From Bog-756 sp963745955 (lineage in GTDB: Bacteria; Actinomycetota; Acidimicrobiia; Acidimicrobiales; RAAP-2), in NCBI GenBank assembly GCA_963745955.1, contig CAVUZI010000007.1, positions 496,001 to 560,000 on the forward strand: 64,000 bases of DNA, given 5' to 3'. Position 1 is the first letter of the stretch; each line of letters starts with the position of its first letter. Shown here piece by piece: positions 56,206 through 64,000 of this stretch. Under the pieces are notes generated by a model. It worked only from the letters and a program-made list of their open reading frames with translations. It did no database searches and was not told the DNA's origin. The position numbers were made by a program, and so were the translations under genes.

Positions 56206-57903
56206 GTGACCGCATCCGACCCACCGGCCGATCCGAAAGCGTCGGCCGAGCTTCCGATCGCAACCGACTCGACGGCGTCACCCGCGGCGGCGGCCCAACC
56301 CGATCCGGCGGCGGTCGCAACCGACTCGACGGCGTCACCCGCGCCGGCGGCGGCCCAGCCCGACCCGGCGGCCATGCTCAGGACGAAGGCGTATATGCGG
56401 CTTCTCGTGCTGGCTGCCGTCATCGGGGTCCCCGTCTCGGCTGTGGCCTACGGCTTCCTCAAACTCGTCGGCCTGCTGCAGGAGTGGATCTTCACCTCGT
56501 TGCCCAAGGCGCTCGGCTTCGCCGGGACACCGGTCTGGTGGCCGCTGCCGCTCCTGGCCGTGGCCGGCGTCCTCGTGGGTGCCACCATCAAGTACCTGCC
56601 CGGGACGGCGGGACACATTCCGGCCGAGGGTTTCAAGACCGGCGGAGGCGCGCCCTCTGCGAACGAGCTTCCGGGAGTGGCGCTGGCCGCGCTGGCCACG
56701 CTGAGCCTCGGCGTCGTCCTCGGACCGGAAGCACCGTTGATCGCCATCGGCGGTGGGTTGGGGCTCCTCTCGGTGCAGCTGGCCAAGCGCGACGCGCCGC
56801 CGGCGGCGGCCATCGTCATGGCATCGGCCGGCAGCTTCGCGGCCATCAGCACTCTCTTCGGTTCCCCCATCCTCGGAGCCTTCCTGCTGATGGAGGCGGC
56901 GGGGATCGGCGGACCCCTGCTCGAGCTGGTCCTGGTACCGGGATTGCTGGCGGCAGGAGTGGGCACGCTCATCTTCGTCGGTCTGAACTCGCTGACCGGA
57001 TTCGGGACGTTCTCACTGGCCATCCCCGGCCTCCCCCCGTTCCACCACCTGACCGGAGCCCTGTTCGGCTGGGCCATCGTCTTCGGCCTCGTGGCATCAC
57101 TGCTGGGGACCGGCATCAGGCTCATCGGGCTGGCCATCCTGCCCCGGGTCGAGCCGCGGAAGGTCCTCCTCACACCGGTTGTCGGCCTCGGGATCGCCGG
57201 ATTGGCCATCGCCTTCGCCGAGATTTCGGGGCGAGGCTTTTCCGACGTGCTGTTTTCAGGCCAGTCGGCGCTACCCGGCCTGGTGCAGCACGCCGCCAGT
57301 TGGACCGTCGGGGCGCTGGTGCTCCTCGTCGTCTGCAAAGGGCTGGCCTACGGAATTTCGCTTTCGAGCTTTCGCGGTGGACCGGTGTTCCCGTCGATGT
57401 TCATCGGGGCGGCCGCAGGGATTGCCGCATCGCATCTGCCCGGCATGTCGCTGGTGCCAGGAGTGGCCATGGGCATCGGCGCCATGTGCACGGTCATGCT
57501 CAAGCTGCCGATGACCGCGACACTGCTGGCCACACTGTTGCTGTTCAGCGACGGCACCGAAGTCATCCCGGTGGTCATCGTGGCCGTGGTGGTGGCCTAC
57601 GCCGTTACGGCATGGCTTCCACAGACGCCCGACGAGTTCCGGACCGCGCTGCGAACCTCGACGCACCGGGGCAGGCTGGCGTCGACACCGCCCGGAGCGC
57701 CGACACCGGCAGCCGCACGCCGACAGCGCCCGCGGCAGCGCCGACAACCCCGGCCGGTGCCTGAGACGAGTGATGGCCGGACCATCTCCGGCCGGGTCTC
57801 CGACCCCTCAGGCGTCCGACGGGGTGGCCGGCCCGGCAGGCCCGCGCTTCCTGGCGGAGTCCTGTGGTCATCGTCGATCTGGCCCTCATCGGACTGGCCG
57901 TGA
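56206..57903 (+). CDS. ClC-family chloride channel/transporter
   Basis: The protein starts at GTG 56206 with an Ala/Pro/Thr-rich end made of two TDSTASPA repeats. The ClC core follows: GTAGHIPAEGFKTGG (in place of GSGIP), LGVVLGPEAPLIAIGGGLG with the gating Glu175 (GREGP variant), and SSFRGGPVFPSMFIGAAAG (GGIFAP variant). Ten or more membrane segments are visible. The C-terminus is unsure: this frame runs into Arg/Pro-rich sequence and overlaps the next gene, whereas a shift near 57665 would give an Ala/Thr/Pro tail ending at 57764. It would exchange chloride for protons. Bacterial homologues support acid resistance. Confidence 0.87.
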   Translation: MTASDPPADPKASAELPIATDSTASPAAAAQPDPAAVATDSTASPAPAAAQPDPAAMLRTKAYMRLLVLAAVIGVPVSAVAYGFLKLVGLLQEWIFTSLPKALGFAGTPVWWPLPLLAVAGVLVGATIKYLPGTAGHIPAEGFKTGGGAPSANELPGVALAALATLSLGVVLGPEAPLIAIGGGLGLLSVQLAKRDAPPAAAIVMASAGSFAAISTLFGSPILGAFLLMEAAGIGGPLLELVLVPGLLAAGVGTLIFVGLNSLTGFGTFSLAIPGLPPFHHLTGALFGWAIVFGLVASLLGTGIRLIGLAILPRVEPRKVLLTPVVGLGIAGLAIAFAEISGRGFSDVLFSGQSALPGLVQHAASWTVGALVLLVVCKGLAYGISLSSFRGGPVFPSMFIGAAAGIAASHLPGMSLVPGVAMGIGAMCTVMLKLPMTATLLATLLLFSDGTEVIPVVIVAVVVAYAVTAWLPQTPDEFRTALRTSTHRGRLASTPPGAPTPAAARRQRPRQRRQPRPVPETSDGRTISGRVSDPSGVRRGGRPGRPALPGGVLWSSSIWPSSDWP

Positions 57904-58127
57904 CCTTGGAGCCGATCCCCGTCATCGCGTTCATACTTACCTTGAGCGCCATCGAGGGCGCGAAGAAGGGCGCCGCCTGCATCCTCGGCTGGATGGCATC
58001 CCGGGTCGTGGTCATCGGAAACGTCATCCTCATCACCGGGAGGAAACCGCCCAAGCCCAAGACGGCGCCGTGCAATGCCGAGCTCGGCATCAAACTCGGC
58101 GACAGCATCTACCTGATCGTGACGTGA
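57864..58127 (+). CDS. GAP-family membrane protein fragment
   Basis: The frame has 87 residues. MVIVDLALIGLAVTLEPIPVIAFILTLS, EGAKKGAACILGWMASRVVVIGNVILITG and KPPKPKTAPCNAEL closely match the start of the GAP (Sap/sulpholipid-addressing) family, which normally has about 220 residues and six helices. The rest is missing, as a stop follows LGDSIYLIVT. It is probably a decayed or cut gene, or is shortened by a frame error. Full-length members are linked to export of surface lipids in mycobacteria. Confidence 0.6.
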   Translation: MVIVDLALIGLAVTLEPIPVIAFILTLSAIEGAKKGAACILGWMASRVVVIGNVILITGRKPPKPKTAPCNAELGIKLGDSIYLIVT

Positions 58128-58181
58128 TGGCCCGTCCCGACCGGAGCTGCACCACCGCCCGGTCCGTTCGGGACCGGCCTG

Positions 58182-59350
58182 GTGATAATCGTCCACGTCC
58201 TGGCCGCAGTATTCGGCGCCGTGCTGGTGGGAGCCGTGCTCATCTCTGCTCTGGAGACCGTCGTGCTGCCCCGCGACGGCTTCACCCGCATCACCCGGTT
58301 CGTGTTCGCGGTGGCCGATCGTGTCCTCATCCACCGATGGCACAACCACGAGCGGGAGATGAATCTACGGGCCCTCTATGCACCGGTCGCCCTGATCAGC
58401 CTTCCGCTGGTGTGGATGATCTCGGTCACCATCGGGTTCAGCTTTGTCTTCTGGGGGATCAAGACCGGCACCACGCAACGCGCCTTCGAGGTCAGTGGGT
58501 CATCCCTGTTCACCCTCGGCTTCGCTGAACCCAAAGGCACCGCCCGGATCTGGCTGACCTTCGTCGAGGCGACGATCGGGCTCGGACTGGTGGCGCTGCT
58601 GATCAGCTACCTGCCAACCATCTACTCTGCCCACCACCAGCGCGAGAAGGGCATCATCGTGCTGCGCCCCTTTGCCGGAACTCCTCCCTCCCCGATCGAG
58701 CTACTGGTCAACCTCCATCGTCTGGGCAGCCTGGACAGCTCCGATCTGTGGCGGACGACGGCCAGCTGGCTGCTCGAGCTCGACCAGACCCATACCGCCT
58801 TTCCGGCCCTCTGCTACTTCCCCGAATCTTCGAACGACCAGTCGTGGGTGGCTTCGGTGGGCAGCGTGCTCGACGCCGCCGCTCTCCTTCTGTCCACGAT
58901 GGATCTCGACGCCGGAGACGGCGTCGCCGACTCGGCGGGTCGCCGACTCGGCCAAGGGACCGATGCTGACGCTGGCTTACGGCATGCCGAGCCTGGTCAG
59001 GGTAGGGATGTCCGCCGGGCTCCCGATCAATCCCCCCGACACCCTGCTCGCGCTCCTCGCCCGGGCCGCCGACGAGCCGCCGCCGATCGTCCGTCCACCG
59101 GGAGGAGTACCTGGCCGCCCTCGATCGGCTCAACCCGTTCCTGCCCGTGCCCGAGCCGGAACGAGATCAGTGCTGGAGACGGTTTGCCTGGATTCGCTCC
59201 GGTTACGACCAGGCGCTCCGCGGACTGGCCGGCCTGACCTTGGCACCGGCGGCGGAATGGACCACCGATCGGCCGGTGCGGGTCGGGCGACCGCGATTGG
59301 TCCTTCCCCGTCCGATACGAGTCGACTGGACGCTCGACCAGCCGTCCTGA
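58182..59350 (+). CDS. Pore-like membrane protein with cytosolic domain, frameshifted
   Basis: It begins MIIVHVLAAVFGAVLVGAVLISALETVVLPRDGF, with a second helix pair (YAPVALISLPLVWMISVTIGFSFVFWGI) and a segment GSSLFTLGFAEPKGTARIWLTFVEATIGLGLVALLISYLPTIYSAHHQRE whose TLGFAE resembles a worn potassium-channel filter (TVGYGD). A cytosolic part follows. The frame breaks near 58935 and near 59100; correcting both gives AKGPMLTLAYGMPSLVRVGMSAGLP, REEYLAALDRLNPFLPVPEPERDQCWRRFAWIRSGYDQALRGLA and an end at 59350. No family name is recognised with confidence. An ion-channel-like role is inference. Confidence 0.7.
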
Positions 59351-59463
59351 GGGCGCTGACCCGCCCGTTGCCGTCGGGCACCGCCGCCCGGTTGAGCACC
59401 ACGGCCGGTTGACCACCGACGGCCGGCGACATGTCGGGCCACCGACGACCGGGTGGCCACCGG

Positions 59464-60865
59464 CTACAGGTGGCTGAACCCGCCCGCCTCCTCTTTGGTC
59501 ATGGCCACCGTCACCGGGTGCTTGTCGAAGTGGTCGATGGCCGCCCTGAGGTCGTTGAGCAACAGGAAGGAGAGGTCCCGGCTGACTCCCTGGCGGACCA
59601 GGATGCGCTGCACCGAGACGTCGGCCACGGAGCCGGTCAGCGGATAGGCCGGAACCTGCCATCCCTGGACCCGCATGCGATCGGCGACGTCGTACAAGGT
59701 GTAGCCGGGGTCTTCCCCCTCCTTGATCCGCCAGGCCACCGACGGGATCCCGGTGAGGGGGTTGCCGTCGCACAGCAGCTCGAAGGGCCCGAGCTTGACG
59801 ATCTCCTCGGCCAGGAACTTGGCCGATTCGTAGCAGGCGTCGTGGACGTACTGGTAGCCCTTCTTCCCCAGCCGGACGAAGTTGTAGTACTGGGCCACGA
59901 TCTGGCCCGCCGGCCGCGAGAAGTTGATCTGGAAGACCGGCATGTCGCCACCCAGATAGGTGACGTGGAAGATGAGGTCGTCGGGCAGGTCCTCCTTGTC
60001 CCGCCAGAGCACCCATCCCGCCCCCAGGGGGGCCAGACCGAACTTGTGGCCCGAGGTGCTGATCGACTTGACCCGCGGGATCCGGAAGTCCCACACGACG
60101 TCGGGCGCGCAGAACGGGGCCAAAAAGGCGCCGCTGGCCCCGTCCACGTGGATGTCGATGTCGAGCCCGGTGTCCGCGGCCAGCTTGTCGAGGGCGGCGG
60201 CCAGCTCGGCAACCGGCTCATAGGCGCCGGTGTAGGTCACCCCGAAGGTGGGAACCACCATGATGGTGTTCTCGTCCACCTGGGCCAGCATCTGTTCGAC
60301 GTCCATGCAGTACCTGCCGGGCGACATGGGGATCTCGCGCATCTCGATATCCCAGTACTTGGCGAACTTGTGCCACACCACCTGGACCGGGCCGCACACC
60401 ATGTTGGGCTTGTCGGTGGGTTTCCCCGCGGCCTCGCGCTTGGCCCGCCACCGCCACTTGGCCGCCATGCCCCCCAGCATGCACGCCTCCGAGGAGCCGA
60501 TGGCCGAGCATCCGACGGCCTCGCCGTCCTCTGGTGCGTGCCACAGGTCGGCCAGCAGCTGGACGCACCGACGCTCGATCTCGGCGGTCTGGGGGTACTC
60601 GTCCTTGTCGATCAGGTTCTTGTTGATGCAGATGTCCATCAGCTTGTGGATCTCCGCCTCTTCCCAGGTCTGGCAGAAGGTGGCCATGTTCTGGCGTTCG
60701 TTCCCGTCCAGCAACAGCTCGTCGGAGATGCACTGGAACGCATCCTCCGGCCGCATCTCGTCGGTCGGGGAACCGGTGGGACGGCAGGCTGGTCAGCAAG
60801 TCCTTGCCGGCGTAGACCGACTCGAGCAGCTCGTCGCGGACGGATACCCGCTTGTGCAGTGGCAT
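59464..60865 (-). CDS. gadB: Glutamate decarboxylase, frameshifted near the start
   Basis: The start ATG 60865 (MPLHKRVSVRDELLESVYAG) follows GAGGAG. The frame breaks near 60765, between SHRFPD and MRPEDAFQCISDELLLDGNERQNMATFCQTW. The rest matches bacterial GadB: GSSEACMLGGMAAKWRWRAKR, FGVTYTGAYEPV, DIHVDGASGAFLAPFC and STSGHKFGLAPLGAGWVLWR, with the PLP Lys near residue 273. It turns glutamate into GABA and uses up a proton, a known acid-resistance reaction. No GABA antiporter is in the window. The C-terminus (EEAGGFSHL) ends as in E. coli-type GadB, whose His closes the site at neutral pH. Confidence 0.92.
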
Positions 60866-60998
60866 GTTGTCAACTCCTCATCTCTGGTGGAACCTGGTGG
60901 ATCTGCGCGTTGGTGGATCTTGGTCTGGATCGCGGACCGGTGGGCCAGCGGTTCCATGGATCGGCCGACGCGGTGCGCAGCAGCCGTCACGGCGCGGC

Positions 60999-62397
60999 TC
61001 AGACCCCGGCGGTGGCCTCGACACGGTGGTCGGCGATGGCTCGGGTCAGGGCTTCGAAGTCCAGCTCGTTCTGGTCGGCGTACGACATCGGCGAACTCGC
61101 ACATGGCCCGGTCGAAGCGGTCGCCGCCGCCCAGGTATGAACCCACGGCGATGGCGTCCCCCGAGCGGGCGTGGGCCCGGGCCAGCGCCCATCCGCAGAC
61201 CTGGGCATAGATGCCGAAGGCCTCCGGGGACATGGCGTCCACGTCGACCGAGAACTTCCAGTCCCAGAGCTGGCGCAGGTAGAAGTCACGGGTGACGCCG
61301 TCGTCTCCCGTGAACTGGTCCCATCCGAGGAAGATGTCGCTGGCCCCCTGCATGAGGCGCTGACCCTCGACCACCCGCTGCCCATGGTGGCCGTACTCGC
61401 TGGCCCCGAGGAACGGCTCCCCCACCGCGGCCTCCGCCTCTTTCATCTGGAGGAACAACGGGTCGCCGTTGTCACGGCCCACGAACAGCGCCACCCAGCA
61501 CCGGGTACCCACGCTGCCCACCCCGACCACCTTGCGGGCCAGGTCGACGAACTCGTACTTGTCCAACAGGCGCTGGCGGTCACCCGACAGCGTGTTGCGG
61601 TACTGGGTGAGGGCGTCGTAGAGATGGCCCACCGTCTGCTTCGAGTACACATCGGTGAAGAGGGACTCGGCCGGCATCAGCAGCGGCGGATCGTCCACGA
61701 AGCGGAGCTTGCCGTCGACCTCGGTGGTCAGCTTGGCCAGCGCGGCAAGATGGTCCTTCGACTGGGCCTTGGCCAGCCGCTGCTGGAAGTTCTCGGTCAA
61801 CCTGCGGCTGGCCTGGTCACCCCACCGTGGCGGCGATGGCCGCGGCATCGAGGTGCGAGGACCAGATGTCGAGATCCCGCATGGCGGCGAACTCCCGGAT
61901 GGCGCGTCCGATAGGACGCACGACGGCCTGGGCCACGATCGACCGCCGGGTGGTGTCATCGAACTCGCGGCTCCGCGCCGGCGATCTCGAGGCTGGCGGC
62001 CAGGCGCTTGAGGTCCCATTCGAACGGGCCGGGGATGCGTCTCGTCGAAGTCGTTGACATCGAAGATGAGGTCCCGCTCGGGGGAGGCGAAACCCCCGAA
62101 GTTGGACAGATGGGCGTCCCCGCACAACTGGACCTCGAGCCCGGTGCGTTCCGCATGGTTCAGGTCGGCGGCCATCACCGCGGCGGCGCCCCGGAAGAAG
62201 GCGAAAGGTGAGGCGGCCATCCGGCCGTAGCGGATCGGGACCAGGTCGGGGAGCCGGGTGGTCGCCTGGAGGGCCAGGATGTCCAGCGGATCGGTCCGGT
62301 TGACGGCAGGCTCCCAGTCGCCGTGGCTGGACCGGGGCACCTTGGCCCGGGCGGCGCGACCGAAGGCCGAGCGCTCTGCGGGGGTGGCCTGCCTCAT
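60999..62397 (-). CDS. DUF2252 family protein, frameshifted several times
   Basis: The start is ATG 62397 (MRQATPAERSAFGRAARAKVPR). DUF2252 signs are SPFAFFRGAAAVMAADL, VQLCGDAHLSNFGGFASPERDLIFDVNDFDETHPGP, DVYSKQTVGHLYDALTQYRNTL, ARKVVGVGSVGTRCWVALF and YLRQLWDWKFSVDVDAM. The frame breaks near 62035, 61975, 61820 and 61088; the corrected protein ends at 60999. The fold is kinase-like (CGDAHLSN and DVNDFDE resemble aminoglycoside-phosphotransferase catalytic and metal loops), but no activity is known. It is the worst-hit gene of the window for frame errors. Confidence 0.82.
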
Positions 62398-62440
62398 GCG
62401 CCCATCATTCCACTCCCGCCACCGGACTGCTCCGCGAGGA

Positions 62441-62719
62441 TCAGTCCCTTGCCGCGACCTCTTCTTCTCGGCGCTGCCGGAGGATGACCACCAGCCGGTC
62501 GACGAGGGCACCGAGGAAGGCGGCGATCAGCAGGACCCAGATGAGGCTCACGTTGGCGTTGAAGAAGACGAATCCGACCCGCACGGTCTTGCTGTTGTCG
62601 AGGACGAACCCGATGAGGAGGGCCAGGACGACCACCGCCACCACGATCCGGGCGACGTCCCGTGGTTCACGTTTGCCGCCCCCCGCAACCTGGCTCGTCC
62701 GCCCATCGGATCTGGCCAT
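62441..62719 (-). CDS. LapA-domain small membrane protein
   Basis: The 92-residue protein starts at ATG 62719 after GAAGGAG. It has two helices (VARIVVAVVVLALLIGFVLDN and VSLIWVLLIAAFLGALVDRLVVILRQRRE) separated by SKTVRVGFVFFNAN, the pattern of the LapA (DUF1049) family. E. coli LapA takes part in lipopolysaccharide control; in actinobacteria the role is unknown. Confidence 0.85.
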   Translation of the reverse strand: MARSDGRTSQVAGGGKREPRDVARIVVAVVVLALLIGFVLDNSKTVRVGFVFFNANVSLIWVLLIAAFLGALVDRLVVILRQRREEEVAARD

Positions 62720-62821
62720 TGCCTGCTCCTTCCCGTCGGCGGGCTCCGAACTTCCCGCTGACGAACTCCGGGGTTCGCTGCAGCGACAGTACCCCGGAGC
62801 CCCACCGGGCGCGGTGACCGG

Positions 62822-64000
62822 TCAGGTGAAGAGCAGCGTGGCCTGGTGGGCGAAGTTCAAGATGGGCTCCGGGATGATGCCGAACACCACGCTGAAGGCC
62901 ACCGAGATGCCGATGACGAGCCAGGTCAGGGTGGGTACGGGCACCGCCCCCCGTTCCGTCACCGACTCGGCCGGCGGCGCGTCGGTGAGGATCTGGAGGC
63001 TCGAGACCTCGTCCGAGGTGCCGGACGGACCGACGGAACCCGACGAGCCGGCGGAATCCGAGCCGGACACCGGACGACCAGCGATCCGACGAGCCGACGA
63101 CGGCGTCCGGGGAGACCGGCGGGGACGGCGGCGTCGGCCTCCACGCTGTCGGGACCGGCGTCGCCGTCGTCGCCCACCGTGTCCCCGACCAGCCCCACCG
63201 GCGAGTACATGGCCACCGCCACCCGGAGGTAGAAGAACGCGGCGACGGCCGCCGAGACCATGGCCACCGCGGCCAGCACGTAGGCGTGGGTGGCCACGGA
63301 CGCGCCCACGACGCCGAACTTGGCCAGGAACCCGGTGGTGAACGGGATGCCGGCCTGTCCCAGCAGCAGGACGGCGAAGGCCAGGGCCAGCACGGGCTGA
63401 CGTTTGGCCAGACCCCGGTAGTCGGAGATCTGGTGCCCGGTGTCGCCGTGGTCGGGCCATCACGGTGATCACCGCGAACGACCCGATGACCAGGAACATG
63501 TAGGTGAAGATGTAGTACAACGAGGACGAGACGCCCCGGGTGGTGGCCGCTTCCACCCCGAGCAGGATGAATCCGACGTGGTTGATGGACGAGTAGGCCA
63601 TCATCCGTTTCACGTCCCGCTGCATCAGGGCCACCACCGCGCCCAGCACCAGGCTGAGCAGGGCCAGCGCCCAGATGATCGGCTGCCAGTCCGTGCGCAC
63701 CGTTCCGAACGACGACACGAACACCCGCAACAGGGCGGCGAAGGCACCGACCTTGACCACCGCAGCCATGAAGCCGGTGACCGGTGACGGTGAGCCCTGG
63801 TAGACGTCGGGAGACCACATGTGGAAGGGAACGGCCGCGATCTTGAACCCGAACCCGACCAGCAGGAGGGCCAGGCCGCCGAGCAGCACGCCGTTGGAGG
63901 CGATGACGTTCTTGGAGAGGTAGTCGGCGATCTGGGGCAGGTTGGTCGATCCGGTGGCGCCGTAGACGAGCGCGATCCCGTAGACGAAGATCGCCGACGA
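62822..64000 (-). CDS. nuoN: NADH-quinone oxidoreductase subunit N, partial and frameshifted
   Basis: The gene enters from the right edge and ends at 62822. AAVPFHMWSPDVYQGSPSPVTGFMAAVVKVGAF, ALMQRDVKRMMAYSSINHVGFILLG and the later LGQAGIPFTTGFLAKFGV are typical of antiporter-like complex I subunits, and the position of the key Lys in VVKVGAF fits NuoN. The frame breaks near 63458 and again at 63060-63120, within a Gly/Asp/Ala-rich cytoplasmic insert of about 80 residues before the last helix. It pumps protons in complex I. The 5' part is outside the window. Confidence 0.88.
   Translation of the reverse strand, partial: SSAIFVYGIALVYGATGSTNLPQIADYLSKNVIASNGVLLGGLALLLVGFGFKIAAVPFHMWSPDVYQGSPSPVTGFMAAVVKVGAFAALLRVFVSSFGTVRTDWQPIIWALALLSLVLGAVVALMQRDVKRMMAYSSINHVGFILLGVEAATTRGVSSSLYYIFTYMFLVIGSFAVITVMARPRRHRAPDLRLPGSGQTSARAGPGLRRPAAGTGRHPVHHRVPGQVRRRGRVRGHPRLRAGRGGHGLGGRRRVLLPPGGGGHVLAGGAGRGHGGRRRRRRSRQRGGRRRRPRRSPRTPSSARRIAGRPVSGSDSAGSSGSVGPSGTSDEVSSLQILTDAPPAESVTERGAVPVPTLTWLVIGISVAFSVVFGIIPEPILNFAHQATLLFT

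Overview
The window is a GC-rich (about 70% by eye) actinobacterial chromosome segment. The cytochrome bc1-aa3 genes are of actinobacterial type: a lipoprotein ctaC, a ctaF gene and a di-haem qcrC. Together with many acyl-CoA enzymes, an F420-type luciferase-like oxidoreductase, KstR-like TetR regulators and a secreted CAP protein with GYW-type repeats, they fit a member of the Acidimicrobiia. That placement is inference. No rRNA, tRNA, CRISPR array, phage gene or transposase was seen.

Layout. (1) 1-11100: acyl-CoA dehydrogenases, a luciferase-like oxidoreductase, two small Thr-rich envelope proteins, an MscS channel, a D-aminoacylase-type amidohydrolase, an aldehyde dehydrogenase, a secreted CAP-repeat protein and a cyclase. 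(2) 11190-19700: two divergent TetR genes around a 54-bp repeat array, an ABC exporter, a sphingosine-phosphate-lyase-like decarboxylase, an MFS exporter, a DUF5522 protein and a nitronate monooxygenase. (3) 19740-27440: a GH1 glycosidase, a thiolase-like protein, an enoyl-CoA hydratase, a CopD-like protein, a TatA operon and an alkylsulfatase-type metallo-beta-lactamase protein. (4) 27590-36370: ctaC-ctaD-ctaF, then on the other strand a 2-oxoglutarate oxygenase coupled to a formaldehyde-activating-enzyme (Fae) homologue, then ctaE-qcrC-qcrA-qcrB. (5) 36640-48650: a HelD-like ATPase, hemE-hemH-hemY, lnt, a P450, a HAD phosphatase and acetyl-CoA synthetase. (6) 48730-64000: a large metallophosphoesterase-like/MprF-like fusion, an SDR, a membrane protein with a SCO6745-like protein, a ClC transporter, a pore-like membrane protein, glutamate decarboxylase, DUF2252, LapA and a partial nuoN.

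How the genes work together. The cta and qcr genes encode the respiratory chain end, the hem genes supply its haem, and nuoN belongs to complex I. The first third and the thiolase/hydratase pair look like fatty-acid or steroid side-chain catabolism. A shared palindrome links the amidohydrolase and aldehyde dehydrogenase promoters to the TetR intergenic array. ClC plus glutamate decarboxylase suggests an acid-resistance module.

Two features affect the whole window. About twenty single-base frameshifts break otherwise intact conserved genes (luciferase-like oxidoreductase, thiolase, ctaD, ctaE, qcrC, hemY, gadB, DUF2252, nuoN and others); some lie at G runs, which points to read or assembly errors rather than gene decay. 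In addition, short in-frame tandem repeats rich in Gly, Ala and Ser sit in the loops or tails of many unrelated enzymes.
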